From assembly GCA_964388965.1 (NCBI GenBank), contig CAYMCP010000049.1, positions 1 through 27,224 on the forward strand: a DNA stretch of 27,224 bases, read 5' to 3'. The notes under the pieces are model-generated. The model saw only the letters and a list, made by a program, of their open reading frames with translations. It did no database searches and had not been told where the DNA came from. The stretch is from Albibeggiatoa sp964388965 (lineage in GTDB: Bacteria; Pseudomonadota; Gammaproteobacteria; Beggiatoales; Beggiatoaceae). Both the position numbers and the translations under genes were made by a program. The stretch's first letter is position 1, and each line of letters opens with the position of its first letter. Positions 15,860 to 24,384 of this stretch are shown one piece after another.

Positions 15860-18061
15860 TTAATCTATAAAATGTACTTCATCAATAAAAGGTTTAACCA
15901 AATCTCGAATTGCATCAATATCAAAATCATTTGCTAATGTTGAAATTTGTGTGTACAGCGACTTATTAGCAGGATAAAGTGCGATTAATTTCTGTGTATA
16001 ATCCACGATTGCGTCGATGTCACCTACTGCTGCCAATTCGTAAATTATATCGGCTTGTTCTTTCGTAAACTGTACATTAATTGTTGTTGTTTGCTCTGTT
16101 TGTAAATTTACTGTATCTAGCCCTGCTAATTCCAAATATTGTGAAATTTCTTGAATTAATTCATACTCTTGAATCGGTTTAGGTAAAAATGCGTTACAAC
16201 CTGCCTCTATACTAGCGCGTTGGTGTTGCTCAAAAACACTAGCAGAAGTAGCAATAATTGGCGTGTGCTTAATTTCATCACGTCTACGGATTTCTCTTAT
16301 CATATCAAAACCATCCATCACCGGCATCATTAAATCGGTAATGACCAAATCAGGGTGAAACTCATCCACTTTATCCAATCCTTCATAACCATTTTTAGCT
16401 TGTAAAATTTTAAAATGAAGTGGTTCTAGCATTTTCACCAACATTGAGCGATTTTCTAATTTATCATCCACTACTAATACTGAATATTGTTTTTTTTCAT
16501 CTACATAGTGATCTATAGATTTTGTTTTAATTGTTGTAGCCACTTCGGGCAATGCCAAACTAAACCAAAAACAACTACCTTGATGTACGACACTTTTTAC
16601 TTGCAATTCACCACCCATTATCTCAATTAAGGCTTTCGTAATCGCCAACCCTAAACCCGTACCTTCATATTGATATTCTTCTCCAACACGTTGAAATGGC
16701 TCAAAAATTTCTTTTAATGTATTTTCCTCAATACCAATCCCGGTATCTTCTACCTTAAATTCAACTTTATCTCCATCATTAGTTACCGTAATAAGTATAT
16801 TACCTGTGTTAGTAAATTTTAGCGCATTACCAATTAAATTAATTAGCACTTGACGTAAACGTCTTTCATCAGTGCGTACTACATTCGGCAAAGTATCAGC
16901 AAATTGGTAATTAAATCCTAAACCTTTTTGTTGTGCGCGAATTTTAAATAAATCCATCATACTAATCAAAAAATGTTTTAAATAGAAATCATTAGGATTA
17001 AAATCTATTTTTCCAGCTTGGATTTTAGATAAATCAAGAATATCAGAAATTAAAACTAATAAATATTCACCGCTTTTCTGAATAATTTTAAGTCCTTCAG
17101 CTTGTTCTGTAGATAAAGATTTATCACGGTTTAAAATCTGACTATAACCAAGAATCGCGTTCAACGGCGTACGCAACTCATGGCTCACATTTGCTAAAAA
17201 ACTATCTTTAGCTTTGTTTGCAGCCATAGCTTGATCGCGTGCCTCAACCAATTCCCGTGTGCGTTCAGTCAAAGCTTTAGTGCGCTCTTGAACCATCTCC
17301 GCTAAATGCTCGCGGTATAAATTCAGTTGAATGGTACGTTGCTCGACTTGAGCTAACATAGCATTAAATTCATGCGCTAATATCCCCAGTTCATCTTCTC
17401 CAACTGTTTCAGCGCGTACCGAATAAATTTTATATTTGGAAACTTCACGGGTCGCATGTAATAAATTTTGAATTGGGCGAGTAATTAATTTTTCAAAATA
17501 ATGTGCTAATATGAAAGAAATTAAGGAAGCAGCAAATATTATAAATAATATTATTGCAATGGCTTGGTAAATATAATTGCGCATTTGCGCTAAATCAATT
17601 TGAAGATATACTGCGCCAATATTTTCCTTTTCTAAAATAATTTTTTTTAAAACATGCAGTTGATAGCCTTCAAAAAAATACTGTTCTTCTTGTTTTTGAT
17701 TTATATAACCTGTTAGTGGCGCAGGTATATTGGTGGCGGTTAAATTTTTATTCAAACGTTCATAATTTGCGAAAAGATTAGCTTGATAATCAAATAAATA
17801 TGCTTTAATAATTCGTGGATTTGATTGCAAGGCTGTCAAATTTTTACTTGCACCCTCTTTATCATTAAACAATAAATTAGAAATATTTTGATTACCAATC
17901 ATTTCAGCGAGTATAAGCGTATCTGCCACTTTATTCTTGCGTAAATTTACCATGTCGACTGTAGTAAAAATACTAATGATAACAAATGAAATTAACGTTG
18001 TAGTTGCAATAACAATTGCTCGCAACTTATTCTTGATGCTAATATTTCTTAAATCTAACAT
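15860..18061 (-). CDS. Hybrid sensor histidine kinase (CHASE8-like, HAMP, HisKA, HATPase, receiver)
   Basis: This inner-membrane hybrid kinase has 733 residues if begun at the ATG at 18061. That start is chosen because AAGGTGG lies about 6 nt upstream; a frame extension to 18079 exists. Membrane helices are at about 15-34 and 165-190. They flank a sensor resembling CHASE8, with NLLFNDKEGASKNLTALQSN. HAMP follows. The phosphoacceptor is His294 in SHELRTPLNAI. The ATPase has the N box LINLIGNALKF, then EDTGIGIEE and GTGLGLAI. The receiver starts VLVVDDKLENR, with Asp576 in VITDLMMPVMDG and Lys in LPKPIQ. A helical tail of about 60 residues follows. Ligand and partner are unknown, and no response regulator is adjacent. 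Confidence 0.9.
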   Translation of the reverse strand: MLDLRNISIKNKLRAIVIATTTLISFVIISIFTTVDMVNLRKNKVADTLILAEMIGNQNISNLLFNDKEGASKNLTALQSNPRIIKAYLFDYQANLFANYERLNKNLTATNIPAPLTGYINQKQEEQYFFEGYQLHVLKKIILEKENIGAVYLQIDLAQMRNYIYQAIAIILFIIFAASLISFILAHYFEKLITRPIQNLLHATREVSKYKIYSVRAETVGEDELGILAHEFNAMLAQVEQRTIQLNLYREHLAEMVQERTKALTERTRELVEARDQAMAANKAKDSFLANVSHELRTPLNAILGYSQILNRDKSLSTEQAEGLKIIQKSGEYLLVLISDILDLSKIQAGKIDFNPNDFYLKHFLISMMDLFKIRAQQKGLGFNYQFADTLPNVVRTDERRLRQVLINLIGNALKFTNTGNILITVTNDGDKVEFKVEDTGIGIEENTLKEIFEPFQRVGEEYQYEGTGLGLAITKALIEIMGGELQVKSVVHQGSCFWFSLALPEVATTIKTKSIDHYVDEKKQYSVLVVDDKLENRSMLVKMLEPLHFKILQAKNGYEGLDKVDEFHPDLVITDLMMPVMDGFDMIREIRRRDEIKHTPIIATSASVFEQHQRASIEAGCNAFLPKPIQEYELIQEISQYLELAGLDTVNLQTEQTTTINVQFTKEQADIIYELAAVGDIDAIVDYTQKLIALYPANKSLYTQISTLANDFDIDAIRDLVKPFIDEVHFID

Positions 18062-18284
18062 AAACGCCACCTTTAACATATTCTTGCTTGTATAATGGAT
18101 TGAAAATGTTTTATAGTCAATTTCATTTCATCGATTGGGACGGGTGTAACCAATTTGGTTGATCGTGAAGATTGGTAGTCCTACAATTCGGAAGCAAAGA
18201 TTTATCCCAATTTATGAAATTAAATTGTCTTGAAAGATAAATTTTTATACAACATATTAGACTGTTCATTAATAGGATTATTGT

Positions 18285-18773
18285 ATGATTAAAGTATTAT
18301 TTGTTTGCATGGGTAATATCTGCCGTTCGCCAACCGCAGAGGCTGCGTTTACTAAATTGGTTCAACAAACAGATTTGCAAAATAAAATTACAATCGATTC
18401 TGCTGGTACACATGCTTATCATATTGACGAGCCACCGGATTTACGTTCGCAACAGGCAGCACGTCAACGCGGTATGAATATGAGTCATTTGCGGGCAAGA
18501 CAGGTAACAAAAGAAGATTTTGATAAATTTGACTATATTCTAGCGATGGATAGCAGTAACTACGCTATTTTAAAAGAAATGTGTCCAAGGGGAAAGGAAC
18601 ACAAACTTAGTATGTTCCTTGATTTCGCGCCTGATCTGAATGCCATAGAAGTGCCAGACCCATATTATGGTGGCAGTCAAGGGTTTGAACATGTACTAGA
18701 CCTCGTGGAAGCTGCTAGTAAAGGTTTATTAGATGACATTCGTCAGCACTTTAACAACGTGCGCGGTAAGTAA
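18285..18773 (+). CDS. Low-molecular-weight protein tyrosine phosphatase
   Basis: The N-terminal P-loop C-x5-R-S is complete: Cys8 to Arg14-Ser15 in VCMGNICRSP. The general acid is Asp125 in VPDPYYGG. The length of 162 residues is typical of this cytoplasmic family (YfkJ/YwlE/Wzb type). AGGA lies about 8 nt before the ATG. Specific substrates cannot be inferred; Wzb-type proteins normally sit by exopolysaccharide kinases, which are absent here. The last 23 bp overlap the 3' end of infA on the opposite strand. Confidence 0.93.
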   Translation: MIKVLFVCMGNICRSPTAEAAFTKLVQQTDLQNKITIDSAGTHAYHIDEPPDLRSQQAARQRGMNMSHLRARQVTKEDFDKFDYILAMDSSNYAILKEMCPRGKEHKLSMFLDFAPDLNAIEVPDPYYGGSQGFEHVLDLVEAASKGLLDDIRQHFNNVRGK

Positions 18774-18972
18774 TACGCCCTTTGCTCAAATCGTATGGGG
18801 TCAATTGTACCGTGACTTTGTCACCGGTCAAAATTCGGATATAATGTTTACGCATTCTGCCAGAGATGTGCGCAGTCACAATGTGTCCATTATCCAGTTT
18901 GACACGAAACATCGTATTTGGAAGAGTCTCAGTAACGACACCTTCCATTTCAATGCTATCTTCCTTAGCCAT
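18751..18972 (-). CDS. infA: Translation initiation factor IF-1
   Basis: IF-1 is an OB-fold protein that binds the 30S A site with IF-2 and IF-3. The sequence MAKEDSIEMEGVVTETLPNT, NGHIVTAHISGRMRKHYIRI and LSKGRITYRAR is diagnostic. The length of 73 residues is one more than the usual 72 because of a final Cys. AAGGA lies about 11 nt before the ATG. A candidate promoter sits at 19009-19038. The 3' end overlaps the convergent phosphatase gene by 23 bp. Confidence 0.97.
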   Translation of the reverse strand: MAKEDSIEMEGVVTETLPNTMFRVKLDNGHIVTAHISGRMRKHYIRILTGDKVTVQLTPYDLSKGRITYRARC

Positions 18973-19008
18973 ATATAAGTTAATTCCTTATGCAATACAA
19001 AGCGCGGT

Positions 19009-19038
19009 ATTATGCCTTATTTTGTTGAAATAATTCAA
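19009..19038 (-). promoter_or_regulatory. Candidate sigma70 promoter for infA
   Basis: Read on the minus strand, TTGAAT (19038-19033) and CATAAT (19014-19009) are separated by 18 bp, about 37 bp upstream of the infA ATG. A 6-bp inverted repeat, GTTGAA/TTCAAC, covers the -35 end (19024-19039). Assignment is by eye only. Confidence 0.4.
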
Positions 19039-19183
19039 CTTTTAATTTACTGTATTGCCGTAATTTAACACTAAGTTGATGATAAGAAAAGATTAATAAA
19101 ATCTATTTGCTAATCAACGAGTTTTTAGCAATTAATTTCTCAGTCTAATATGAATTCGAGCTAATAAAATATATTCCCAAAAT

Positions 19184-19201
19184 TTCAAAACACATTTTGA
19201 A
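19184..19201 (-). terminator. Weak hairpin downstream of the exchanger gene
   Basis: A 7-bp perfect stem, TTCAAAA with TTTTGAA, and a 4-nt loop lie about 30 bp after the exchanger stop. Read on the minus strand the stem is followed by ATTTT only, so it is at best a weak intrinsic terminator. The stem is almost entirely A/T. Confidence 0.25.
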
Positions 19202-19229
19202 AAAATTGCTAAATACAATGCTTGAGGTA

Positions 19230-20318
19230 TTATTTTTGAACTTGTTTATGATCATGCCAAACTAAGATCGCCAATAAAATTGCCGTCGCTGGAATCACAC
19301 CCCACAACATTACGCTACTAAATAATGGTAAACTTGGGTGATTTAATGCTGATAATAGCAAATAAATTGTGTATGCAGCATAATAAGCTAGAAATAATAA
19401 ACCTTCCCAACGATCAAGTTGTCTGCCACTGAAAAAGGTCGGTAAACACAAAATCGCTACCGCAATCATGATGACCATATCTACATTGAGCGCAATAGGT
19501 GATACGTCAATACCATTTGGTGCAACGACGCTAGATAAACCTAATACCATACAAATGTTGAATAAATTACTGCCAACTGCGCCACCGATTACCATATCTC
19601 TTTCCCCGCGTAAACTTGCAGCAATCGTTGCGGCTAACTCTGGTAACGATGTACCAATTGCAATAATAGTTAAACCAATAATTAATTCACTTAAACCGAA
19701 AAATTGCGCAATCATTACTGCACCGTCTACTAGCCAATCAGAACCGACGATTAATAATACTAAGCCAATGATAATATAAAGAATTTTTATCCAAATACTC
19801 ATTTCCTTACTTTCTTTTTCCAGCTCTTCTAACTCTTCTAATTCTGCTTCAATAATGATACTGTTATCACGACGACTTTGTACAATTAAGTAGATGGTGT
19901 AAATCAATAAAATAGAGAATAAAATCGCGCCATCTAATATACTAATTACTAAATCCATACTGAGTATGTATAACAAAATAGACACTGCAATCATAAGTGG
20001 TACATCAAGTTTAATTAATTTTATGTTGACAGTCAGTGGCGTGATAACTGCTGCAATTCCTAGAACCATTAAAATATTTAAAATATTACTACCAATTACA
20101 TTACCTACTGTTAAATCAGGTTGTCCATTGTAAGCTGATTGTACGCTTACTGCTAATTCTGGTGCGCTCGTACCAAATGCAATGATTGTCAAGCCAACAA
20201 CCAGAGGTGAAATGCCAACGGAAGTTGCAAATGTGGACGCACCCTTGACCAACGTATCCGCTCCTACGACCAGAAAAACAAAACCAAGTAAAAATAAGAC
20301 TAAAGTTAGTATATCCAT
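19230..20318 (-). CDS. Calcium/sodium exchanger, YrbG-type (CaCA family)
   Basis: This inner-membrane cation/Ca2+ exchanger has 362 residues and about ten membrane helices in two inverted halves. Both alpha-repeats are present: VGLTIIAFGTSAPELAVS (Glu54) and IGLTIIAIGTSLPELAAT, each followed by GSNxxNI (VIGSNILNI and AVGSNLFNI). The halves are joined by an acidic cytoplasmic loop, EAELEELEELEKESKE, which is longer and more charged than I would expect for YrbG. In E. coli yrbG heads the lipopolysaccharide/mla region; here it stands alone. Ion specificity is from family knowledge. Confidence 0.9.
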   Translation of the reverse strand: MDILTLVLFLLGFVFLVVGADTLVKGASTFATSVGISPLVVGLTIIAFGTSAPELAVSVQSAYNGQPDLTVGNVIGSNILNILMVLGIAAVITPLTVNIKLIKLDVPLMIAVSILLYILSMDLVISILDGAILFSILLIYTIYLIVQSRRDNSIIIEAELEELEELEKESKEMSIWIKILYIIIGLVLLIVGSDWLVDGAVMIAQFFGLSELIIGLTIIAIGTSLPELAATIAASLRGERDMVIGGAVGSNLFNICMVLGLSSVVAPNGIDVSPIALNVDMVIMIAVAILCLPTFFSGRQLDRWEGLLFLAYYAAYTIYLLLSALNHPSLPLFSSVMLWGVIPATAILLAILVWHDHKQVQK

Positions 20319-20433
20319 TTAGAAGTCCTAATGTGAAAGTTATATAAAGATTCAGTTGTAAAATTTGTCGCGTAACATACCATATATAAGTAAGTTTTTC
20401 TATTCCTAATAAGCAAAAATAGTATTACTAAAA

Positions 20434-21975
20434 TCACATATTTTGATTATAACCACGCAATAAATTGATCAATGGGTCTGGAAAATGGTGCGCCTGCATT
20501 TCTTCAACAGTTGTACTAACATTGTATAAAAGCCGCTGAAAATAAATTTTTTGCTCTTGTTGGTCATAAATCGCAAATTGTGCTCCTGTTTGTCCATTAC
20601 GCGGTTGACCAATTGAGCCGGGACAAATTAGCGCATAATTAAATTGAGATAAATCAATGACTTCTTTGATCAAATGTTTATCAATCCATCCCTTACGCAC
20701 GTATGCGCCGGGTTGATGAGTATGTCCATGAAAGCAAAGCGGAATTTGTTTGCGCTCTAAAACATTTAAATTTTCCTGATAAGTCATTTCATACACGTAG
20801 GCATTAAAAAACGTTGGGTCTATCGGCGAACCGTGTAAAATCAGCCAATTTTCATCGTATAAAATAGGTGGTAATTCCTCTAACCAAGTTTTATGCGCTT
20901 CGCTAACTCGTTGATAAGTCCAATCTAATACCCATTTGGCTGTACTTGAAAAACCTTTGTTAAATTGTCCTGTTGCCAAGCCGTGGTCGTGATTGCCTTT
21001 AACTATCATAAAATCTGTTTCTTGTAAACGCTCGATACATGCTGTAGGGTGCGGTCCGTAACCGACAATATCCCCTGCAACAATGCCATGTGTAATATCT
21101 TTCACTTTGAGAAATGACAATACAGCATCTAAAGCAGGTAAATTAGCGTGAATGTCAGCGAGAATGGCGAGATAACGTATGTTTTTATAGTGGACTTTTT
21201 TAGTTTGTTGTGTCGGTTTGGGTTGTAGCGTATTAATGAAAATTTCTATTGTTTTACGCTGTATCTCTGATGGAAAATAAATCGATTTAAGCAATTCCGC
21301 TAATACAGTAAAATATTGTTTATCTTCATAATATTTATAAATTGCAGCGCGTACAATTTCCCCTAATTGTGTTGCATTGGTTTCCGTATTTAGCCACTCG
21401 GATGAGCGAAAATATACGCCTAGCATGTGTGCACAAGCATTAAATCTATCCCACATGTATACGTCATCGTCTAAATAATATACCTCACCATTGCCATCTA
21501 AACCAAAATTAGATAAACCTTCGTCAATCCGCAAATCAAAGTTTTTTGCCATATAAAAGTAATAATCAAAGATTTTTTTTAGAATGGCTAGGCGGGTATG
21601 AATAGCGATTTCGGGATGAGTAAAAAGTTGATGTACTGGTTGTAAACGTGGACAAATATTGCCAACTCGTGCAGTATTTTGTCCGGATTGATGTGCGACA
21701 AACCAGGTTTTTTGTGGATGATGGATTGTGTATTTACGCTCTTTTTCTAAGGCTTGTTGCACCCAACGATTAGCAGAAAATTCTGATAAATTAATTTCAT
21801 TGTGAATTTTTAAAATATCTTCGGTAGCGCTGTAAATTTGTGTACAAGGGCGACCTGTGAACGTTTTACCATGTATTAATTTAGTTTGTTCTTGCTCAAG
21901 TAGTTGATTAATTTGTTCATTATTATAAGTGCTATGCTTTCCAACCGCACCAATAATTGTAATTTTATAAGACAT
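20434..21975 (-). CDS. Fusion of kinase-like domain and calcineurin-type metallophosphoesterase
   Basis: The 513-residue protein has two parts. Residues about 1-260 resemble a minimal protein-kinase-like fold: a candidate nucleotide Lys56 in DILKIH, then FDLRIDEGLSNFGLDGNG (Asp151 and Asn156 in catalytic-loop spacing), then YYLDDD (169-171) in the place of DFG. Residues about 268-490 are a metallophosphoesterase with every metal motif: DIH at 274-276, GD at 301-302, GNHD at 327-330, HG at 381-382 and HGHTH at 416-420. It is closest to the YfcE/symmetrical phosphoesterase group. No signal peptide is present, so it is cytoplasmic. The phosphoesterase call is firm; the kinase-like call is my reading of motifs and should be tested by structure prediction. 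It stands alone in its transcription direction with the exchanger 115 bp downstream. Confidence 0.75.
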   Translation of the reverse strand: MSYKITIIGAVGKHSTYNNEQINQLLEQEQTKLIHGKTFTGRPCTQIYSATEDILKIHNEINLSEFSANRWVQQALEKERKYTIHHPQKTWFVAHQSGQNTARVGNICPRLQPVHQLFTHPEIAIHTRLAILKKIFDYYFYMAKNFDLRIDEGLSNFGLDGNGEVYYLDDDVYMWDRFNACAHMLGVYFRSSEWLNTETNATQLGEIVRAAIYKYYEDKQYFTVLAELLKSIYFPSEIQRKTIEIFINTLQPKPTQQTKKVHYKNIRYLAILADIHANLPALDAVLSFLKVKDITHGIVAGDIVGYGPHPTACIERLQETDFMIVKGNHDHGLATGQFNKGFSSTAKWVLDWTYQRVSEAHKTWLEELPPILYDENWLILHGSPIDPTFFNAYVYEMTYQENLNVLERKQIPLCFHGHTHQPGAYVRKGWIDKHLIKEVIDLSQFNYALICPGSIGQPRNGQTGAQFAIYDQQEQKIYFQRLLYNVSTTVEEMQAHHFPDPLINLLRGYNQNM

Positions 21976-22156
21976 ATCTATCTCACTGCTCTAAAAAGTT
22001 TGCGTACAAAAAGACTTATCCAATTGAGGACATCTTTTCCACGTTAAACTGAAAAACCACCTGTGTAAACATAGTAGTCATTTTGTATCTTGAAAACACT
22101 ATAGTATCCTATACTGTGAGATTTAATAAAATGCCACATCCCTCATTATACTACGA

Positions 22157-22199
22157 GCGGCATGAAGCTAAACAATTATAAAATTTAGTTTTTAACCGC
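22157..22199 (+). promoter_or_regulatory. Possible leader hairpin upstream of thiC
   Basis: AAGCTAAA (22165-22172) can pair with TTTAGTTT (22184-22191), including one G-U pair, and GCGG (22157-22160) with CCGC (22196-22199). This gives an interrupted stem-loop about 70 bp before the chosen thiC start. It does not match the TPP riboswitch consensus. A further bulged repeat, CAC-AGTAT/ATACT-GTG, lies at 22097-22118. Function is unknown. Confidence 0.3.
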
Positions 22200-22267
22200 C
22201 TACAGTATATAAAATCAAATTGTTGACTAAAACAGTTAACGCCACTTTACGAAAAAAGGTAAATGGA

Positions 22268-24136
22268 ATGAGTGTAAGACCTCAAGATATTTTCAATTAT
22301 CAACTTGACCCAATATGTTTTGAGACATTTCCCAATTCTGCAAAAATTTATGTACAAGGTAATCGCCCAGATATTTGCGTACCAATGCGTGAAATTTCAC
22401 TGTGTGACACTATACACGCCGACGGTAAAATCGAACAGAATTCATCGATAACCGTTTATGATACTTCTGGAGCTTATACTGATCCAAATGTTGATATTGA
22501 TTTGCGTAAAGGTTTAGAGCCAATCCGTGAAGCATGGATTAATGAACGTAATGATAGCGAGCAACTTATCACTTTAAGTTCTAAATATGGACAAGCGCGC
22601 CAAAATGCACCTGAATTAGTTGAATTACGTTTTAAACATGTTCGTTTACCACGTCGTGCGAAAATCGGTCAAAATGTGACTCAAATGCACTATGCGCGAC
22701 AAGGTATCATTACGCCAGAAATGGAATATATTGCAATTCGGGAAAATCAACGATTACAAGAAGTTAAAGATAAAAAATTACGCCAGCAACACGCAGGACA
22801 ACATTTTGGTGCAAATATCCCAAAACAGATTACACCTGAGTTTGTCCGCGACGAGGTGGCGATAGGGCGAGCAATTATCCCCGCTAATATCAATCATCCT
22901 GAGCTTGAGCCAATGATAATTGGACGTAATTTTTTAGTGAAAATCAATGCAAATATTGGCAATTCTGCAACCACCTCATCTATCGAGGAAGAAGTTGAAA
23001 AAATGGTGTGGGCAATTCGCTGGGGCGGTGATACAGTGATGGATTTGTCAACGGGCAAAAATATTCATGAAACGCGCGAGTGGATTATCCGCAATTCACC
23101 CGTACCAATTGGTACCGTACCTATTTATCAAGCTTTAGAAAAAGTGGAAGGTAAAGCAGAAGATTTAACATGGGAAATTTTCCGCGATACGCTAATCGAA
23201 CAAGCTGAACAAGGTGTTGATTATTTTACAATTCATGCTGGCATTCGTTTGGCGCACATCCCGCTTACCGCCAATCGTGTGACGGGTATTGTTTCGCGTG
23301 GTGGTTCCATTATGGCGAAATGGTGTTTAGCCCATCATCAAGAAAGCTTTTTATACACGCATTTTGAAGAAATTTGTGACATTATGAAAGCTTATGACGT
23401 AGCATTTTCTTTAGGCGATGGTTTGCGTCCGGGTTCGCTGGCTGACGCTAATGATGCTGCCCAATTCGCAGAATTGGAAACCTTGGGCGAATTAACTAAA
23501 ATTGCTTGGAAACACGATGTACAAGTGATGATTGAAGGTCCTGGACACGTCCCCATGCAGATGATTAAACAAAATATGACTAAAGAATTAGAAGATTGTC
23601 ATGAAGCACCATTTTATACATTAGGTCCTCTCGTATCAGATATTGCGCCGGGTTATGATCATTTTACCTCTGGCATTGGTGCTGCGATGATTGGTTGGTA
23701 TGGATGCGCAATGTTGTGCTATGTCACACCAAAAGAACATTTGGGTTTGCCAGATAAGCATGATGTGCGTGAAGGAATTGTAACTTATAAAATTGCAGCT
23801 CATGCAGCAGATTTGGCTAAAGGTCATCCCGGTGCGCAAATTCGTGATAATGCGTTATCCAAAGCGCGTTTTGAATTTCGTTGGGAAGATCAATTTAATT
23901 TGAGTTTAGACCCATTAAAAGCGCGTGAATTTCACGATGCAACTTTACCTAAACAATCCGCGAAAACGGCACATTTTTGCTCGATGTGTGGTCCACATTT
24001 TTGTTCAATGAAAATTACCCAAGATGTGCGTGATTATGCACAAAAAAACGGTGTGCAAGAAGTTGAGGCAATTGAAAAAGGTATGAATGAAATGGCGGCG
24101 ACATTCCAAAAACAAGGCAGTGAAGTTTATCATTAA
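22268..24136 (+). CDS. thiC: Phosphomethylpyrimidine synthase
   Basis: ThiC is a radical-SAM enzyme that converts aminoimidazole ribotide to hydroxymethylpyrimidine phosphate for thiamine synthesis. The cluster-binding motif C-x2-C-x4-C is complete at 571, 574 and 579 (CSMCGPHFC). Other hallmarks are GADTVMDLSTG-like GGDTVMDLSTGKNIHETREW, RNSPVPIGTVPIYQAL and EGPGHVPM. The ATG at 22268 gives 622 residues and has AAGG about 8 nt upstream; a frame extension to a TTG at 22220 has no ribosome site and is rejected. No other thi gene is adjacent. Confidence 0.95.
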   Translation: MSVRPQDIFNYQLDPICFETFPNSAKIYVQGNRPDICVPMREISLCDTIHADGKIEQNSSITVYDTSGAYTDPNVDIDLRKGLEPIREAWINERNDSEQLITLSSKYGQARQNAPELVELRFKHVRLPRRAKIGQNVTQMHYARQGIITPEMEYIAIRENQRLQEVKDKKLRQQHAGQHFGANIPKQITPEFVRDEVAIGRAIIPANINHPELEPMIIGRNFLVKINANIGNSATTSSIEEEVEKMVWAIRWGGDTVMDLSTGKNIHETREWIIRNSPVPIGTVPIYQALEKVEGKAEDLTWEIFRDTLIEQAEQGVDYFTIHAGIRLAHIPLTANRVTGIVSRGGSIMAKWCLAHHQESFLYTHFEEICDIMKAYDVAFSLGDGLRPGSLADANDAAQFAELETLGELTKIAWKHDVQVMIEGPGHVPMQMIKQNMTKELEDCHEAPFYTLGPLVSDIAPGYDHFTSGIGAAMIGWYGCAMLCYVTPKEHLGLPDKHDVREGIVTYKIAAHAADLAKGHPGAQIRDNALSKARFEFRWEDQFNLSLDPLKAREFHDATLPKQSAKTAHFCSMCGPHFCSMKITQDVRDYAQKNGVQEVEAIEKGMNEMAATFQKQGSEVYH

Positions 24137-24384
24137 TTCACCGCAATTTTTTTCCGCAGGCGCGCAAAATCTATTTTACTAAAATTAAAAATCCTAACAA
24201 TAATTGTTCATTATGCAACTTTCTAATGAACATACGCAAAATAAGTTTTATACGCCTGTGGATATGCTCAATTCTTACTTCTAAACACGAGAATAATTAC
24301 TTTAAAAATCATTTCCCTACATATTTTAGTTGACCTTAATCACAATTCATCTTATAAAGCCCCAAGCCCAAAACAAGCCTTGTT

